From an uncultured Collinsella sp. (GTDB lineage: Bacteria; Actinomycetota; Coriobacteriia; Coriobacteriales; Coriobacteriaceae), in the NCBI GenBank assembly GCA_900545615.1, contig UQZM01000027.1, positions 1 through 26,396 on the forward strand: a DNA stretch of 26,396 nucleotides. The letters run 5' to 3'. The position numbers and the translations under genes are program-made. Within the stretch, counting starts at the first letter, position 1. Each line of letters begins with the position of its first letter. Below the pieces are notes generated by a model. It ran no database searches. It saw nothing but the letters and a program-made list of their open reading frames with translations, and was not told the origin of the DNA. Positions 6,490 to 16,313 of this stretch are shown in pieces.

Positions 6490-7344
6490 TTACGCCTTGA
6501 GCGTGAGCACCGCGCCGAAGGCGGTCGGGCCGCAATGGCTCGAGATGACGCCGCCAACCTGAGTCCAGGTAATATCCTTAAAGCCCAGGTCATGCGCATA
6601 GACCTCCATGTCGTCGCGCAGCTCCTGGGAAAGGCCCACCGAATACGCCAGGCCAATGTGCGAGTAGTCGATCTCGCCCTTCGCAACCATGTGGTCAATA
6701 AAGGCGCGGGCGCACTTGAGCATAGAGCCGCGGAACTTCTTGGTCGCCACGAACTTGCCGCCCGTCACCTCAATGCAGGGCTTAATCTTGAGCAGGTGGG
6801 CGCCAAGGAATGCCACGTTGGACAGACGACCGCCCGCCTTAAGGAAGGCTAGGTCGGTAGGAACAAAGCCCAACAGCACGCGATCCATCACCGAATTGGT
6901 GAAGGCGAAAATTTCGTCAACGGTGGCATCGGGGTGAGCCTCGATGTATTTGGCGGTCTCGACGGCAACGAGCGACTGGCCCACCGAGACAAAACGCGTA
7001 TCCATGGAGAATACGTAGTCGCGGCCCTTAGCCGCAATCTTGGAGGACTGATGCGAGCAAGTCGTGACTTCGGAGTACGCAAGATGCAGAATGGTCGCAC
7101 CGGGCTGCTCAGCGTGAATGCGGTCGTACACGTGAGCAAAATCCGCAGGCGCACAGCCACTGGTCTTGGGCATCACGCCAAACTCGTTGCAGCGCGAGTA
7201 AATCTCGAGCGGATCGATGGAGCCGTCCTCGACGGTCTCGTCACCAATCGTGACATGCATGGGCACGCGCACGATGCCGTAGCGCTCGCAGAGCTCCGGC
7301 GTCACATCCGACCCAGATTCAACCACGATTACGTACTTGCCCAT
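6490..7344 (-). CDS. DegV family fatty-acid-binding protein
   Basis: 284 residues, cytoplasmic. DegV proteins bind a single fatty acid and in several bacteria act as the FakB partner that presents exogenous fatty acid to the FakA kinase; no fakA is visible in this window. Typical features: an early VVESGSDVTPELCERYGIVRVPMHV strand-helix unit, PKTSGCAPADF (the family's TS-P lipid/phosphate-binding motif with a Gly insertion), FLKAGGRLSN and KPCIEVTGGK, and a C-terminal SSHCGPTAFGAV. ATG at 7344 is chosen as the first codon of the conserved MGKYVIVVESGSD; its ribosome binding site is weak, and the upstream open frame lacks homology. Its own terminator lies just downstream. Confidence 0.9.
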   Translation of the reverse strand: MGKYVIVVESGSDVTPELCERYGIVRVPMHVTIGDETVEDGSIDPLEIYSRCNEFGVMPKTSGCAPADFAHVYDRIHAEQPGATILHLAYSEVTTCSHQSSKIAAKGRDYVFSMDTRFVSVGQSLVAVETAKYIEAHPDATVDEIFAFTNSVMDRVLLGFVPTDLAFLKAGGRLSNVAFLGAHLLKIKPCIEVTGGKFVATKKFRGSMLKCARAFIDHMVAKGEIDYSHIGLAYSVGLSQELRDDMEVYAHDLGFKDITWTQVGGVISSHCGPTAFGAVLTLKA

Positions 7345-7430
7345 TCTTATCACGACCCATCTCGAAATTGGCTTTTTAATATGTGACGCACGTCCGCCGT
7401 CCTGCTGCAGAACGGCCTCCAAGCACCAAA

Positions 7431-7469
7431 GAGACGCCGCCCCTTGCACACAACAAAGGACAGCGTCTC
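7431..7469. other. weak hairpin in the degV-scrB gap
   Basis: GAGACGC (7431-7437) pairs with GCGTCTC (7463-7469) over a 25-nt loop, about 150 bases past the scrB stop in the leftward direction. Only three T residues follow on the minus strand, so it is at best a weak terminator. Nothing else is recognised in 7345-7621. Confidence 0.3.
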
Positions 7470-7621
7470 CCTGGAAAACTCCGTGCTTAACTGAGATTTT
7501 ACACGGTTTATAAATGAGTGTTACTTATCCCGCAAACGGTCGCTATACGCGATAAACGGTAGTTCGCTGCGGCAACTGCGACACATTCCGCCCGGCAAGT
7601 CCAATCGTGCTCCACGCACGG

Positions 7622-9070
7622 TTAATGCGCGAGGCGGTAGAAATCCATCGACGCCGCACCCTCGGCATGCAACCCCATCGCCGAAACCGCCGGCGAATAG
7701 GTACGGCTCGTAAGTGCCGCCTCGCCGCTGTTGGCAAAAATCTCGACCATCGTAGTGTCCGAAAGCACGCGTAGGTCGCGAAGCTCGCTGAGCTCGATCG
7801 ACCTTTGGTCGCGCCCATAGCCTTCGTCACCCATGTCGAGGGTAAGCATCCCGTCCGCATAACGTACAAAGACACCCTTGCGGATTTCGAGCTCGACCAT
7901 CTTGGCGCCCTCACAGGAAACCACAAGATCAAACAGGCGTCCCGGCTCCTCAACGGTTTCACCGCCTGTCGCGCGAACGCAGTCGCCGCGCATCCTCTCA
8001 ATCTCGTGCGCCGGCTGCTGGCAGAGCTTACCATCGCGCATGCTCAGCTCTCGCGGCACCGTCAACGCGCACTGCCACCCGCGCGCCACCGTCGGGTTTT
8101 CTGCCGTCGCATCGGGGCAACCCGACCATCCGATCATCAAACGCCGGCCTGCAGCATCCTCAAAGGACTGCGGAGCATAGAAATCAAAACCGGCATCGAC
8201 CATCGGGGGCATGCCCTGCCCGACGATTTTAAAGCTCGGCGCCTCCCAATCGGCCTCGATGGGGAACCACACGCACTGATGCGGATTGCGGTAACGCCAA
8301 CCATCGGCAGGCACACCCTGCGGACAGCAAACGAGAATAAGCTCGCCATCGAGCTCAAACAGATCGGGGCACTCCCACATAAAGCCAAACTTCTCGCCCA
8401 ACTCAATGCGCGTCGCATAGCTCCAGTCCTCAAGATTGCGCGAGGTATAGACAAGCACGCAGCCACGGTCGTCTTTCGTACGAGCGCCCAGAACCATGTA
8501 GTAGATACCATCGTGCTCAAGGATCTTGGGGTCGCGCACGTGCGTACCGATATCGTCGGGGTAATCGACCGGTCCAACAGCTATGCACTTCTCGCCCAAT
8601 TCGTCGGGATTCTCGGCAACCATATGAATCTGGTTTTGCTCACGGCCCGTCAACACGTAGTCGTAATCATCGCGGTCAAAATGCTTGACGTTGCCGGTAT
8701 AGAAGTAGTGAATCTTGCCATCGCGTACAAAGGCAGAACCAGAATACGCTCCGTTCGAATCCAAATCGGAATCGGGGAACAGCACAGGGCCGTGATTCTC
8801 GTACGTCACAAAATCCTTTGTCGTCAGATGGTTCCAAAGCACTGGACCGCCATGCGCAGCATCGAACGGATCGTATTGATGATAGATGTGATACGTATCA
8901 CCAATCTGAACCAAACCGTTGGGGTCGTTGAGCCAGCCAAGCTCAGGCTCCACATGGAACAGGAGCCTATCGGGGTCGGACGCGATGCGACCAGCCGTCT
9001 CATCCTGTCCGGCACGCCACTGATCATAGTCCGCGCGTGTCACCTTATTGTTTTGATTAAACATCGCCAT
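7622..9070 (-). CDS. scrB: sucrose-6-phosphate hydrolase (GH32)
   Basis: 482 residues, cytoplasmic. It splits sucrose-6-phosphate delivered by the PTS into glucose-6-phosphate and fructose. GH32 signatures are complete: WLNDPNG with nucleophile Asp49, RDP at 179-181 (transition-state stabiliser), and WECPDL with acid/base Glu233. The five-bladed propeller occupies about 35-350 and a beta-sandwich follows. Length is normal. Starts ATG at 9070 (a second ATG lies two codons later); the Shine-Dalgarno is weak (GAGAAAG). It lies downstream of the PTS gene with a strong hairpin in the 95-base gap. Other beta-fructosidase specificity (e.g. short fructans) cannot be excluded. Confidence 0.88.
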   Translation of the reverse strand: MAMFNQNNKVTRADYDQWRAGQDETAGRIASDPDRLLFHVEPELGWLNDPNGLVQIGDTYHIYHQYDPFDAAHGGPVLWNHLTTKDFVTYENHGPVLFPDSDLDSNGAYSGSAFVRDGKIHYFYTGNVKHFDRDDYDYVLTGREQNQIHMVAENPDELGEKCIAVGPVDYPDDIGTHVRDPKILEHDGIYYMVLGARTKDDRGCVLVYTSRNLEDWSYATRIELGEKFGFMWECPDLFELDGELILVCCPQGVPADGWRYRNPHQCVWFPIEADWEAPSFKIVGQGMPPMVDAGFDFYAPQSFEDAAGRRLMIGWSGCPDATAENPTVARGWQCALTVPRELSMRDGKLCQQPAHEIERMRGDCVRATGGETVEEPGRLFDLVVSCEGAKMVELEIRKGVFVRYADGMLTLDMGDEGYGRDQRSIELSELRDLRVLSDTTMVEIFANSGEAALTSRTYSPAVSAMGLHAEGAASMDFYRLAH

Positions 9071-9088
9071 TGACTTTCTCGTCTATAG

Positions 9089-9126
9089 GGAAGGACGCTC
9101 GACTCGCACGAGCCGAGCGCCCTTCC
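9089..9126. other. strong intercistronic hairpin between scrA and scrB
   Basis: GGAAGG (9089-9094) with CCTTCC (9121-9126), one mismatch, then CGCTCG (9096-9101) with CGAGCG (9114-9119), and an inner CTCG/CGAG. There is no T-run on either strand, so it looks like an mRNA processing or stability hairpin that could set unequal scrA/scrB levels (inference). Confidence 0.55.
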
Positions 9127-9165
9127 TCAAATGGACTTATCCGCACATTACGCTGAACGGCTCAA

Positions 9166-10617
9166 CTAGAAGCTGACATCGAAGCCAGCACCAGCGCCCT
9201 CTTCATCGGTGGTCGGAACGCCCTTTGCCTTGTTGTAGGCAAAGATCAAGACGATCGGCACGATAAAGGCGATAAGATTACCAGCCACATACCACACGAG
9301 AGTCTCGGGCGTAACGATGAGCAGGCCAAGCACACCGGTCAGACCCTGACCGATAGCGCGCACTTCAAAGAACTTCACGAAGGCACCGCCGCAGCCTGCA
9401 CCGATGCATGCGCAGATGAACGGAATGATCGAATAGCGCATGTTTGCAGCGAAGATAGCGGGCTCGGAGATACCGACCAGCGTCGGAATAAAGGACGACA
9501 TGCAGATGTTGCGCTCTTTGGAGTGCTTCTTGTGAATGAGGTACATGCCGATGGCGCCGCCGCCCTGGGCGATGATGGAAACCGACCAGATGGCCTGGAT
9601 GTAGTTGAAGCCAGTCGTGGCAACGAGGTTGGCCTCGATACCCTGGATGAACTGATGCGTACCGGTAACGACGAGCGGCTGCAGGAACGCGGCGAAGACA
9701 AAGGCACCAAAGACGCCCATTCTGTTGTACAGGACATCGATTACGCCAGCGAGGACGTCGCCGATCAGGTTGCCGAGCGGGCCGAACACGGTGAACAGGG
9801 CAACGTTAGCAAGAATCAGGGTAACGGTCGGGACAAAGACAAACGAGACGACCTCGGGGATGTACTTCTGGGCAATCTTTTCGACCTTGGCCATAAACCA
9901 GGCAGTCAGGATTGCAGGGAACACACCGCCCTGGAAAGCAACCATGGGAATGGATAGCGGACCGAAGTTCCAGTACTCAGCACCCGTCGGGTCCATAACG
10001 AACGTGTTACGGTTCATAAGACTCGGGTGAACCATGACGATACCGACGAGGATGCCCAGGATCGGGTTACCGCCAAAACGCTTGACCGCGCTGTACATAA
10101 CCAGGACAGGCAGGTAGTCGAACGTGGTGGCGATAATGGCAAAGAAGCTTGCGAGGTTCTTGAGGAACTCGCTGTGATCGGCGAGACTGCCCTCCATGCC
10201 AAAGAGGCCGTTGGCAACGATCAACGACTTAAGGCCGATGATGATAGCGGCACCGACGAAGGCAGGAATGATGGGGATAAAGATGTCCGAGAACACCTTG
10301 AGGACCGAGAAGAACTTGCCTTTCTTGTCCGCCTCGGCACCCTTGACCTCGGAAGCGCTAATCTCCTTGACGCCCGTCAGAGCCATAAACTCATCGTAAA
10401 CCTTGTTGACGGTACCGGTACCGAAGATGATCATGAGCTGGCCGCTGTTGTACAGCACGCCCTTGACGCCATCGATGTTCTCGAGCTCGGCCTTGTTGTA
10501 TTTGCTCGTATCCTTGAGCACCAGACGCAGACGGGTCACGCAATGCGTGGCGCCCTCGATGTTCTCCAGTCCGCCGACGTTGTCGACGACTTGCTGGGAC
10601 ACTGCCTTGTAGTCCAT
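9166..10617 (-). CDS. scrA: PTS sucrose-type EIIBC permease
   Basis: 483 residues. The EIIB domain (1-90) has the phosphorylated Cys26 in GATHCVTRLRL. The EIIC domain (about 105-465) is hydrophobic with ten or so membrane helices and the family's QPLVVTGTHQFIQGIEA and GISEPAIFAANMR segments. It takes up and phosphorylates the sugar. There is no EIIA domain, so it must borrow an EIIA-Glc protein encoded elsewhere, as sucrose EIIBC proteins do. Start is ATG at 10617 with GGAG 6 bases upstream, rather than ATG at 10629, whose AAGG is too close. It sits 45 bases after the atypical GH32 gene, and scrB follows. Sucrose is the likely substrate given scrB; trehalose or another glucoside is less likely. 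Confidence 0.88.
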   Translation of the reverse strand: MDYKAVSQQVVDNVGGLENIEGATHCVTRLRLVLKDTSKYNKAELENIDGVKGVLYNSGQLMIIFGTGTVNKVYDEFMALTGVKEISASEVKGAEADKKGKFFSVLKVFSDIFIPIIPAFVGAAIIIGLKSLIVANGLFGMEGSLADHSEFLKNLASFFAIIATTFDYLPVLVMYSAVKRFGGNPILGILVGIVMVHPSLMNRNTFVMDPTGAEYWNFGPLSIPMVAFQGGVFPAILTAWFMAKVEKIAQKYIPEVVSFVFVPTVTLILANVALFTVFGPLGNLIGDVLAGVIDVLYNRMGVFGAFVFAAFLQPLVVTGTHQFIQGIEANLVATTGFNYIQAIWSVSIIAQGGGAIGMYLIHKKHSKERNICMSSFIPTLVGISEPAIFAANMRYSIIPFICACIGAGCGGAFVKFFEVRAIGQGLTGVLGLLIVTPETLVWYVAGNLIAFIVPIVLIFAYNKAKGVPTTDEEGAGAGFDVSF

Positions 10618-10662
10618 GTTCCTCTCCATTCCTTTTCTAAATCATAAAACGGTTCGTTGCCG

Positions 10663-12045
10663 CTACAGAGACGCGATCGTTGCGTTTGCGCACTTGAGCG
10701 CACCGTCGGTGACGGTAAGCGCCACACCCTGGCCCTGCTTGTTGCAGAAGCGAGCGTTGAGCGCAACATCATCGACAAAGATGGTCGCGATGTCGTCGTC
10801 GACGACCAGACGCACATGGTGAGTGCCCTCGCCCTTAAAGAACAACGGACGCTCGAGGCCCATGTTGTTGACCTGGAACCACGGGTACTGGGGAGCCGGC
10901 GTGAACTCGAGCTTGCCCTCGCGCAGGTTGGCGCGGAACTCATAGGCAAGACCAGTCTCGGCGTCCTCGGCGAACTTGACCGAGAAGCCGGCAGCGTTAC
11001 CGCCGAGCTCAATGTCGGCATCGAGCAAGTAGGTGGAGCCGGCATCCGCGGCGAGCACCTGCTCGACCTTGCCCGACTCGCAGGAAAGCTCAAAGGTCTC
11101 GACTGCATTAGCCTCGCCAAAGGCGCCAAGCATGCTGTCGGGGAGCTTGGTGCCGAGCGTTCCGTCGGCACGCTGAACGATCTCGAGGGGCATAAAAGTG
11201 CCACCCCACAGGTAAGAGCTGGGGTCGCCGCCCTCGTCGCGCGTCGGGACCCAACCAAAGAGAACGCGGCGCTCGCCATCGAATGCGGTGCGAGCGGCGT
11301 AGTACGCGCGGCCGTCGAAGGAGTCGTCAGCGGGGGTAATCCAAGGACCGTTGATGGACTTGGACATGCGGTAACGGGTCTTGTTGCCGTCGCTGTACTC
11401 GGAAAAGACGAGGTACCACCAGTCGCCCATCTTAAAGAGATCAGGCATCTCAAACATGGTGTACAGGCCCGGGTTCCACCAGTCGCCCTGGAACTCCCAG
11501 TTGGTCAGATCCTTGGAGGTGAACTTGACCAGGCGGCCGGTCATCAGACGCTTGTCCTCGCCCACACGCGTGCCGAGGATGAGCATGTACTCTTCGTTCT
11601 CCTCATCCCAAAGCACAAAGGGATCGCGCCAGTTGCGGTCATCGTAACCCTCCTGGGGCGGAAGCAGCGTCTCGGCGATGTTCTTCTCCCACTTGACGGC
11701 GTCGTCGCTCGTCGCGTGAAGAAGAACCTGCTTCATCAAACGTGCGCGGACCTTATCGCGATTGCAACCAGTGTAGAGCGCATGGTACTTGTCGCCCACC
11801 TTAAACACCGTGCCGGCATAAATGTACTGGTCGACTTCCTCGTCGCCGCCGCGCTCAAGGCTCTCGCCAAAGTCCTTGTAGTTGACGAAATCCTTGGTCG
11901 TAGCGAGTGCCCAGCCAAACGGCTCTCCGAAAGGTTCGGGGTTACGCGTGTCACGCTGATGATAGAGATAGAACGTGCCGTCCTCGCCGTACGGCATGAT
12001 GTCGCCTACCCAAATTCCCTCAGGCTGGTAATACACCTTGTGCAT
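10663..12045 (-). CDS. atypical GH32-family glycoside hydrolase
   Basis: 460 residues, no signal peptide, probably cytoplasmic. It belongs to the GH32/GH43/GH68 five-bladed propeller group, but the canonical WLNDPNG is replaced by GIWVGDIMP with Asp15 as likely nucleophile. RDP is kept at 140-142, and the acid/base motif is FEMPDLF (Glu199) in place of ECP. The C-terminal part (about 300-460) is a lectin-like beta-sandwich (FSVKFAEDAETGLAYEFRANL). It is a distinct subgroup from the scrB product. Start ATG at 12045 has AAGGAAG upstream; the GTG at 12063 is less likely. It is first in the operon after the LacI-operator promoter. Inferred substrate: a beta-fructoside or fructan oligosaccharide; not provable here. 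Confidence 0.78.
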   Translation of the reverse strand: MHKVYYQPEGIWVGDIMPYGEDGTFYLYHQRDTRNPEPFGEPFGWALATTKDFVNYKDFGESLERGGDEEVDQYIYAGTVFKVGDKYHALYTGCNRDKVRARLMKQVLLHATSDDAVKWEKNIAETLLPPQEGYDDRNWRDPFVLWDEENEEYMLILGTRVGEDKRLMTGRLVKFTSKDLTNWEFQGDWWNPGLYTMFEMPDLFKMGDWWYLVFSEYSDGNKTRYRMSKSINGPWITPADDSFDGRAYYAARTAFDGERRVLFGWVPTRDEGGDPSSYLWGGTFMPLEIVQRADGTLGTKLPDSMLGAFGEANAVETFELSCESGKVEQVLAADAGSTYLLDADIELGGNAAGFSVKFAEDAETGLAYEFRANLREGKLEFTPAPQYPWFQVNNMGLERPLFFKGEGTHHVRLVVDDDIATIFVDDVALNARFCNKQGQGVALTVTDGALKCANATIASL

Positions 12046-12087
12046 CCGAGACTTCCTTTCCACGACATACTAACTCGGTACAATGGC

Positions 12088-12116
12088 AAGATATGTCAAT
12101 CGTTTTCATATGTCAA
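12088..12116 (-). promoter_or_regulatory. predicted promoter of the sucrose/fructoside operon
   Basis: Leftward TTGACA (12116-12111), an exact 17-bp spacer, TATCTT (12093-12088). The -35 and the whole spacer lie inside the two tandem LacI-type operators, so repression by occlusion is expected. Confidence 0.65.
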
Positions 12117-12127
12117 ACGTTTTCACA
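12094..12127. promoter_or_regulatory. tandem LacI-type operators
   Basis: Two adjacent 17-bp sites, TGTCAATCGTTTTCATA (12094-12110) and TGTCAAACGTTTTCACA (12111-12127), 15 of 17 identical, with the central CG typical of LacI-family operators. Confidence 0.7.
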
Positions 12128-12155
12128 CCAATACGTCTTTTCGCAGTTCCAGTCG

Positions 12156-12172
12156 TCGGCAAACGGTTGACA
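12156..12172. promoter_or_regulatory. third LacI-type operator (opposite orientation)
   Basis: TGTCAACCGTTTGCCGA on the minus strand, a weaker match to the tandem sites, 40 bp upstream of them with respect to leftward transcription. It could allow cooperative binding or looping. Confidence 0.5.
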
Positions 12173-12228
12173 TATGCCGGTGAACGGTCATCAGAGGCGT
12201 TTGAGGAATTCTTTTGGCACGGGATGAA

Positions 12229-13239
12229 CTACGCGGTTTTGCCCTCAATGAGTTCAACGGGGAGCTTGATATTCGATTCGGGATTATCGCCGTTAATAAG
12301 AGCGATGATGGATTGCGCCGCGAGCTCTCCGATGCGATCGATATCTTGACGTACGGTTGTTAAGTCAGGCATAAACGTCATAGTTCGGCGGGCACCATCC
12401 GCGCCCACGACCTTAATATCGTCTGGAGCGCTCAAGCCGCGCTGCTTCATCACGTTGAGACAGATGGCCGCCATCGTATCGTCTCCCGCAAAGATGCCGT
12501 CAATATCGGGGTTCTCATCGAGGATCTTCGCAACGACCGCGCCCTTTTCGTCGTCGGGCTTAACGAACTCAACCTCACGGACAAGCGCGGACAAACCGGC
12601 CTGCTCAACAACATCGAGGTAGGCATCGGTACGCTTATTGGCAGGCATGCGCATGCGGCTATTGCTGCGCAGGCACAGGATACGCCTGCAGCCGTCATCA
12701 ATCAGACGGCGCGTGGCGAGCTCGCCGATGCCATAGCTGTCACTTGCAATCTGGACAGAGCCCTCGCCGAGATCGCAGTCGATGCCAACCAGGCTCAAGC
12801 CCATCTCGGCATATGCCTCGGCACCGATATTGAGGGAGTTGACGATGACACCGTCGACCATATTGCGGCGGAGCATGTCAATATAGGAACGCTCAAGATC
12901 GGGTCGATTGGCGCTGTTGCACAGCAACATCTTAAAGCCGTTTTCCGCTAACGTGCGCTCGACCGCCTGCACAACCTGAGCATGGAACGGGCTGCTCACA
13001 AAGGGAACGATCATACCGATAAGATTCAGGCGACCGTTGAGCATGGCACGGGCGATATCGTTGGGCGTATAGTTGATGCGCTCCATCGCGGCATGGACCT
13101 TATCGCGGGTCTCTTGGCTAATATAGCCGCGATTATTAAGCACACGAGATACCGTAGTAGGCGAAACCCCCGCCACCGCTGCAACTTCCTTGATGCCAGG
13201 CTTAGCAGAATCCTTAGAACGAGCGCCCTCGCGAGCCAT
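12229..13239 (-). CDS. scrR: LacI-family transcriptional regulator of the sucrose locus
   Basis: 336 residues. The N-terminal LacI helix-turn-helix (about residues 16-35: IKEVAAVAGVSPTTVSRVLN) is followed by the hinge, with the NDIARAM segment before it, and a periplasmic-binding-protein-like effector domain (about 65-330: GMIVPFVSSPFHAQ, DGVIVNS, GIFAGDDTMAAICL). ATG at 13239 is chosen because GGAGG lies 5 bases before it; upstream in-frame codons lack a site. Four matching operators lie in the gap after the gene and just before it, indicating control of the downstream operon and of itself. The inducer is probably a sugar or sugar phosphate from sucrose (inference). The symbol is by context. 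Confidence 0.85.
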   Translation of the reverse strand: MAREGARSKDSAKPGIKEVAAVAGVSPTTVSRVLNNRGYISQETRDKVHAAMERINYTPNDIARAMLNGRLNLIGMIVPFVSSPFHAQVVQAVERTLAENGFKMLLCNSANRPDLERSYIDMLRRNMVDGVIVNSLNIGAEAYAEMGLSLVGIDCDLGEGSVQIASDSYGIGELATRRLIDDGCRRILCLRSNSRMRMPANKRTDAYLDVVEQAGLSALVREVEFVKPDDEKGAVVAKILDENPDIDGIFAGDDTMAAICLNVMKQRGLSAPDDIKVVGADGARRTMTFMPDLTTVRQDIDRIGELAAQSIIALINGDNPESNIKLPVELIEGKTA

Positions 13240-13259
13240 AGCACCCTCCCCCATCAACA

Positions 13260-13276
13260 TGTCAAACGTTTACATA
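13260..13276. promoter_or_regulatory. LacI-type operator upstream of the regulator gene
   Basis: TGTCAAACGTTTACATA matches the operators at 12094-12127. It lies 20 bp before the regulator's start and overlaps a possible leftward -10 (TATGTA), suggesting autoregulation. Confidence 0.6.
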
Positions 13277-13389
13277 CGAACAAAGCATACCCCAACAACA
13301 GCGGGAAGACGGTAACAGCACAAGTAAGTAAATGACTCATCCAAATTATTAGGAGAGTTCCGCCTAAAGGGTGACTACACAGGACCCCC

Positions 13390-13517
13390 GCCGGGCCGCT
13401 TTGGGTTACTTTCCAAAACATTTCCGCAGGATGCAAAGGGCTCCGCCGCGCGAAGCGCGCAGCGGAGCCCTTTGCATGTCCGAGGACGTTTTGGAAAGTA
13501 ACCCAAAGCGGCCCGGC
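13390..13517. repeat. 128-bp nested palindromic element
   Basis: The outer arms 13390-13419 and 13488-13517 are perfect 30-bp complements. Inside, ATGCAAAGGGCTCCGC (13431-13446) pairs perfectly with 13462-13477, and at the tip CGCGC-GAA-GCGCG (13447-13459). Short unpaired segments of 10-11 nt separate the outer and inner stems. No T-run follows on either strand. It occupies most of the 280-base gap between the regulator gene and the glycyl-radical gene, 23 bases past the latter's stop. It may serve as a 3' boundary of the pfl transcript, but its architecture suggests a mobile or dispersed palindromic repeat. Confidence 0.8.
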
Positions 13518-13540
13518 GATCCTGCGGGAGTTAAACCCCT

Positions 13541-13792
13541 TTAGAACTTGTCGTGGAAGGTACGCGAAATGACCTCGTCCTGCTGCTCCTTGGTGAGCGT
13601 GTGGAAGTTCACGGCATAGCCGGAAACGCGGATGGTCAGCTGCGGGTACTTCTCGGGGTGAGCCTGAGCGTCAAGCAGCGTCTCACGGTTGAAGACGTTG
13701 ATGTTCAGGTGGTGGCCACCCTTCTCGGCGTAAGCGTCGAGCATGTGGACCAGGTTATCGGCCTGAGTCTCGGAAACTTCAGAAACCTTCAT
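13541..13792 (-). CDS. stand-alone glycyl-radical domain of pyruvate formate-lyase
   Basis: 83 residues corresponding to the C-terminal end of a normal pyruvate formate-lyase. The radical site is Gly58 in RVSGYAV (55-61), preceded by HHLNINVFNRETLLDA and PEKYPQLTI and followed by LTKEQQDEVISRTF, all closely matching the end of E. coli PflB. It has its own ATG with AAGGAGA about 8 bases upstream and lies 85 bases after the stop of the truncated pflB. By sequence it supplies the missing radical domain to the 683-residue protein, forming the active enzyme as two chains, and is the target of PflA. A GrcA (YfiD)-like repair role is the alternative, but here the main enzyme lacks the domain altogether. 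Confidence is high on identity, moderate on complex formation. Confidence 0.93.
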   Translation of the reverse strand: MKVSEVSETQADNLVHMLDAYAEKGGHHLNINVFNRETLLDAQAHPEKYPQLTIRVSGYAVNFHTLTKEQQDEVISRTFHDKF

Positions 13793-13815
13793 AATGTGTC
13801 TCCTTCGATCGATAG

Positions 13816-13875
13816 GCGCCGGCCGAAACCGGCGCGCTAATCAGTAATCGTTATTGTTAGTATAGCACTAACAAT
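13816..13875. other. two hairpins between pflB and the glycyl-radical gene
   Basis: Stem A: GCGCCGG (13816-13822), loop CCGAAA, CCGGCGC (13829-13835). Stem B: ATTGTTAGT (13853-13861), loop ATAGC, ACTAACAAT (13867-13875). Both are perfect. Stem B begins two bases after the pflB stop in the leftward mRNA, and stem A precedes the ribosome binding site of the small gene. They may control processing, partial termination or the subunit ratio (inference). Confidence 0.65.
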
Positions 13876-13877
13876 AG

Positions 13878-15929
<2,052 letters not shown>

Positions 15930-16157
15930 TGTGTAACCACGCTCCTAGTTACGTGTAATGCGGCGCTCTCTCACACCGCTGCTTATTGAATTCTTGAATG
16001 TTCGGCTTGCACTACCGGCTTCTTCCGTTCTTCACCACACGTTGGTGCAGGAAAAACGTTTGTCCACCTTGGAACTACAACCCAAAACCCAAGATTTCAC
16101 CCGTCTGAGAAGGATAACATAGCCACCCTCTCCATCTGGGCTGTTATATGTTTCTTT
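15930..16157 (-). other. long leader upstream of pflB
   Basis: About 230 bases lie between the predicted promoter and the pflB start. No riboswitch or clear FNR/Rex-type palindrome was recognised by eye; short A/T dyads such as TTGAATTCTTGAA occur around 15988. A leader of this length leaves room for post-transcriptional control. Confidence 0.3.
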
Positions 16158-16186
16158 TTTTATACCATTATGGCGTTTTTAACAAA
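16158..16186 (-). promoter_or_regulatory. predicted promoter of the pfl operon
   Basis: Leftward TTGTTA (16186-16181), a 17-bp spacer, TAAAAA (16163-16158), in the only strongly A/T-rich stretch of the 560-base gap. Moderate match; other registers such as CATAAT nearby are possible. Confidence 0.4.
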
Positions 16187-16313
16187 TCCGCAGGAAATGC
16201 GAGCGCGAACAACTACCGTTCACCGATTTGTTTGGTATTTTTCCTTGCCTTTGTACGACGTTCACTCTAGCTGTTATGCCAGCTTTAGCAGGGTAAAGCG
16301 CCTCTGAGTAGGC

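Noticed and set aside
7805..12183. Long plus-strand open frames opposite scrB, scrA and the atypical GH32 gene
   Set aside because: They mirror well-supported minus-strand genes, lack plausible domains and have no operon logic.
13390..13517. The 128-bp palindrome as a CRISPR repeat or rho-independent terminator
   Set aside because: There is no repeat-spacer periodicity, and no T-run follows either side.
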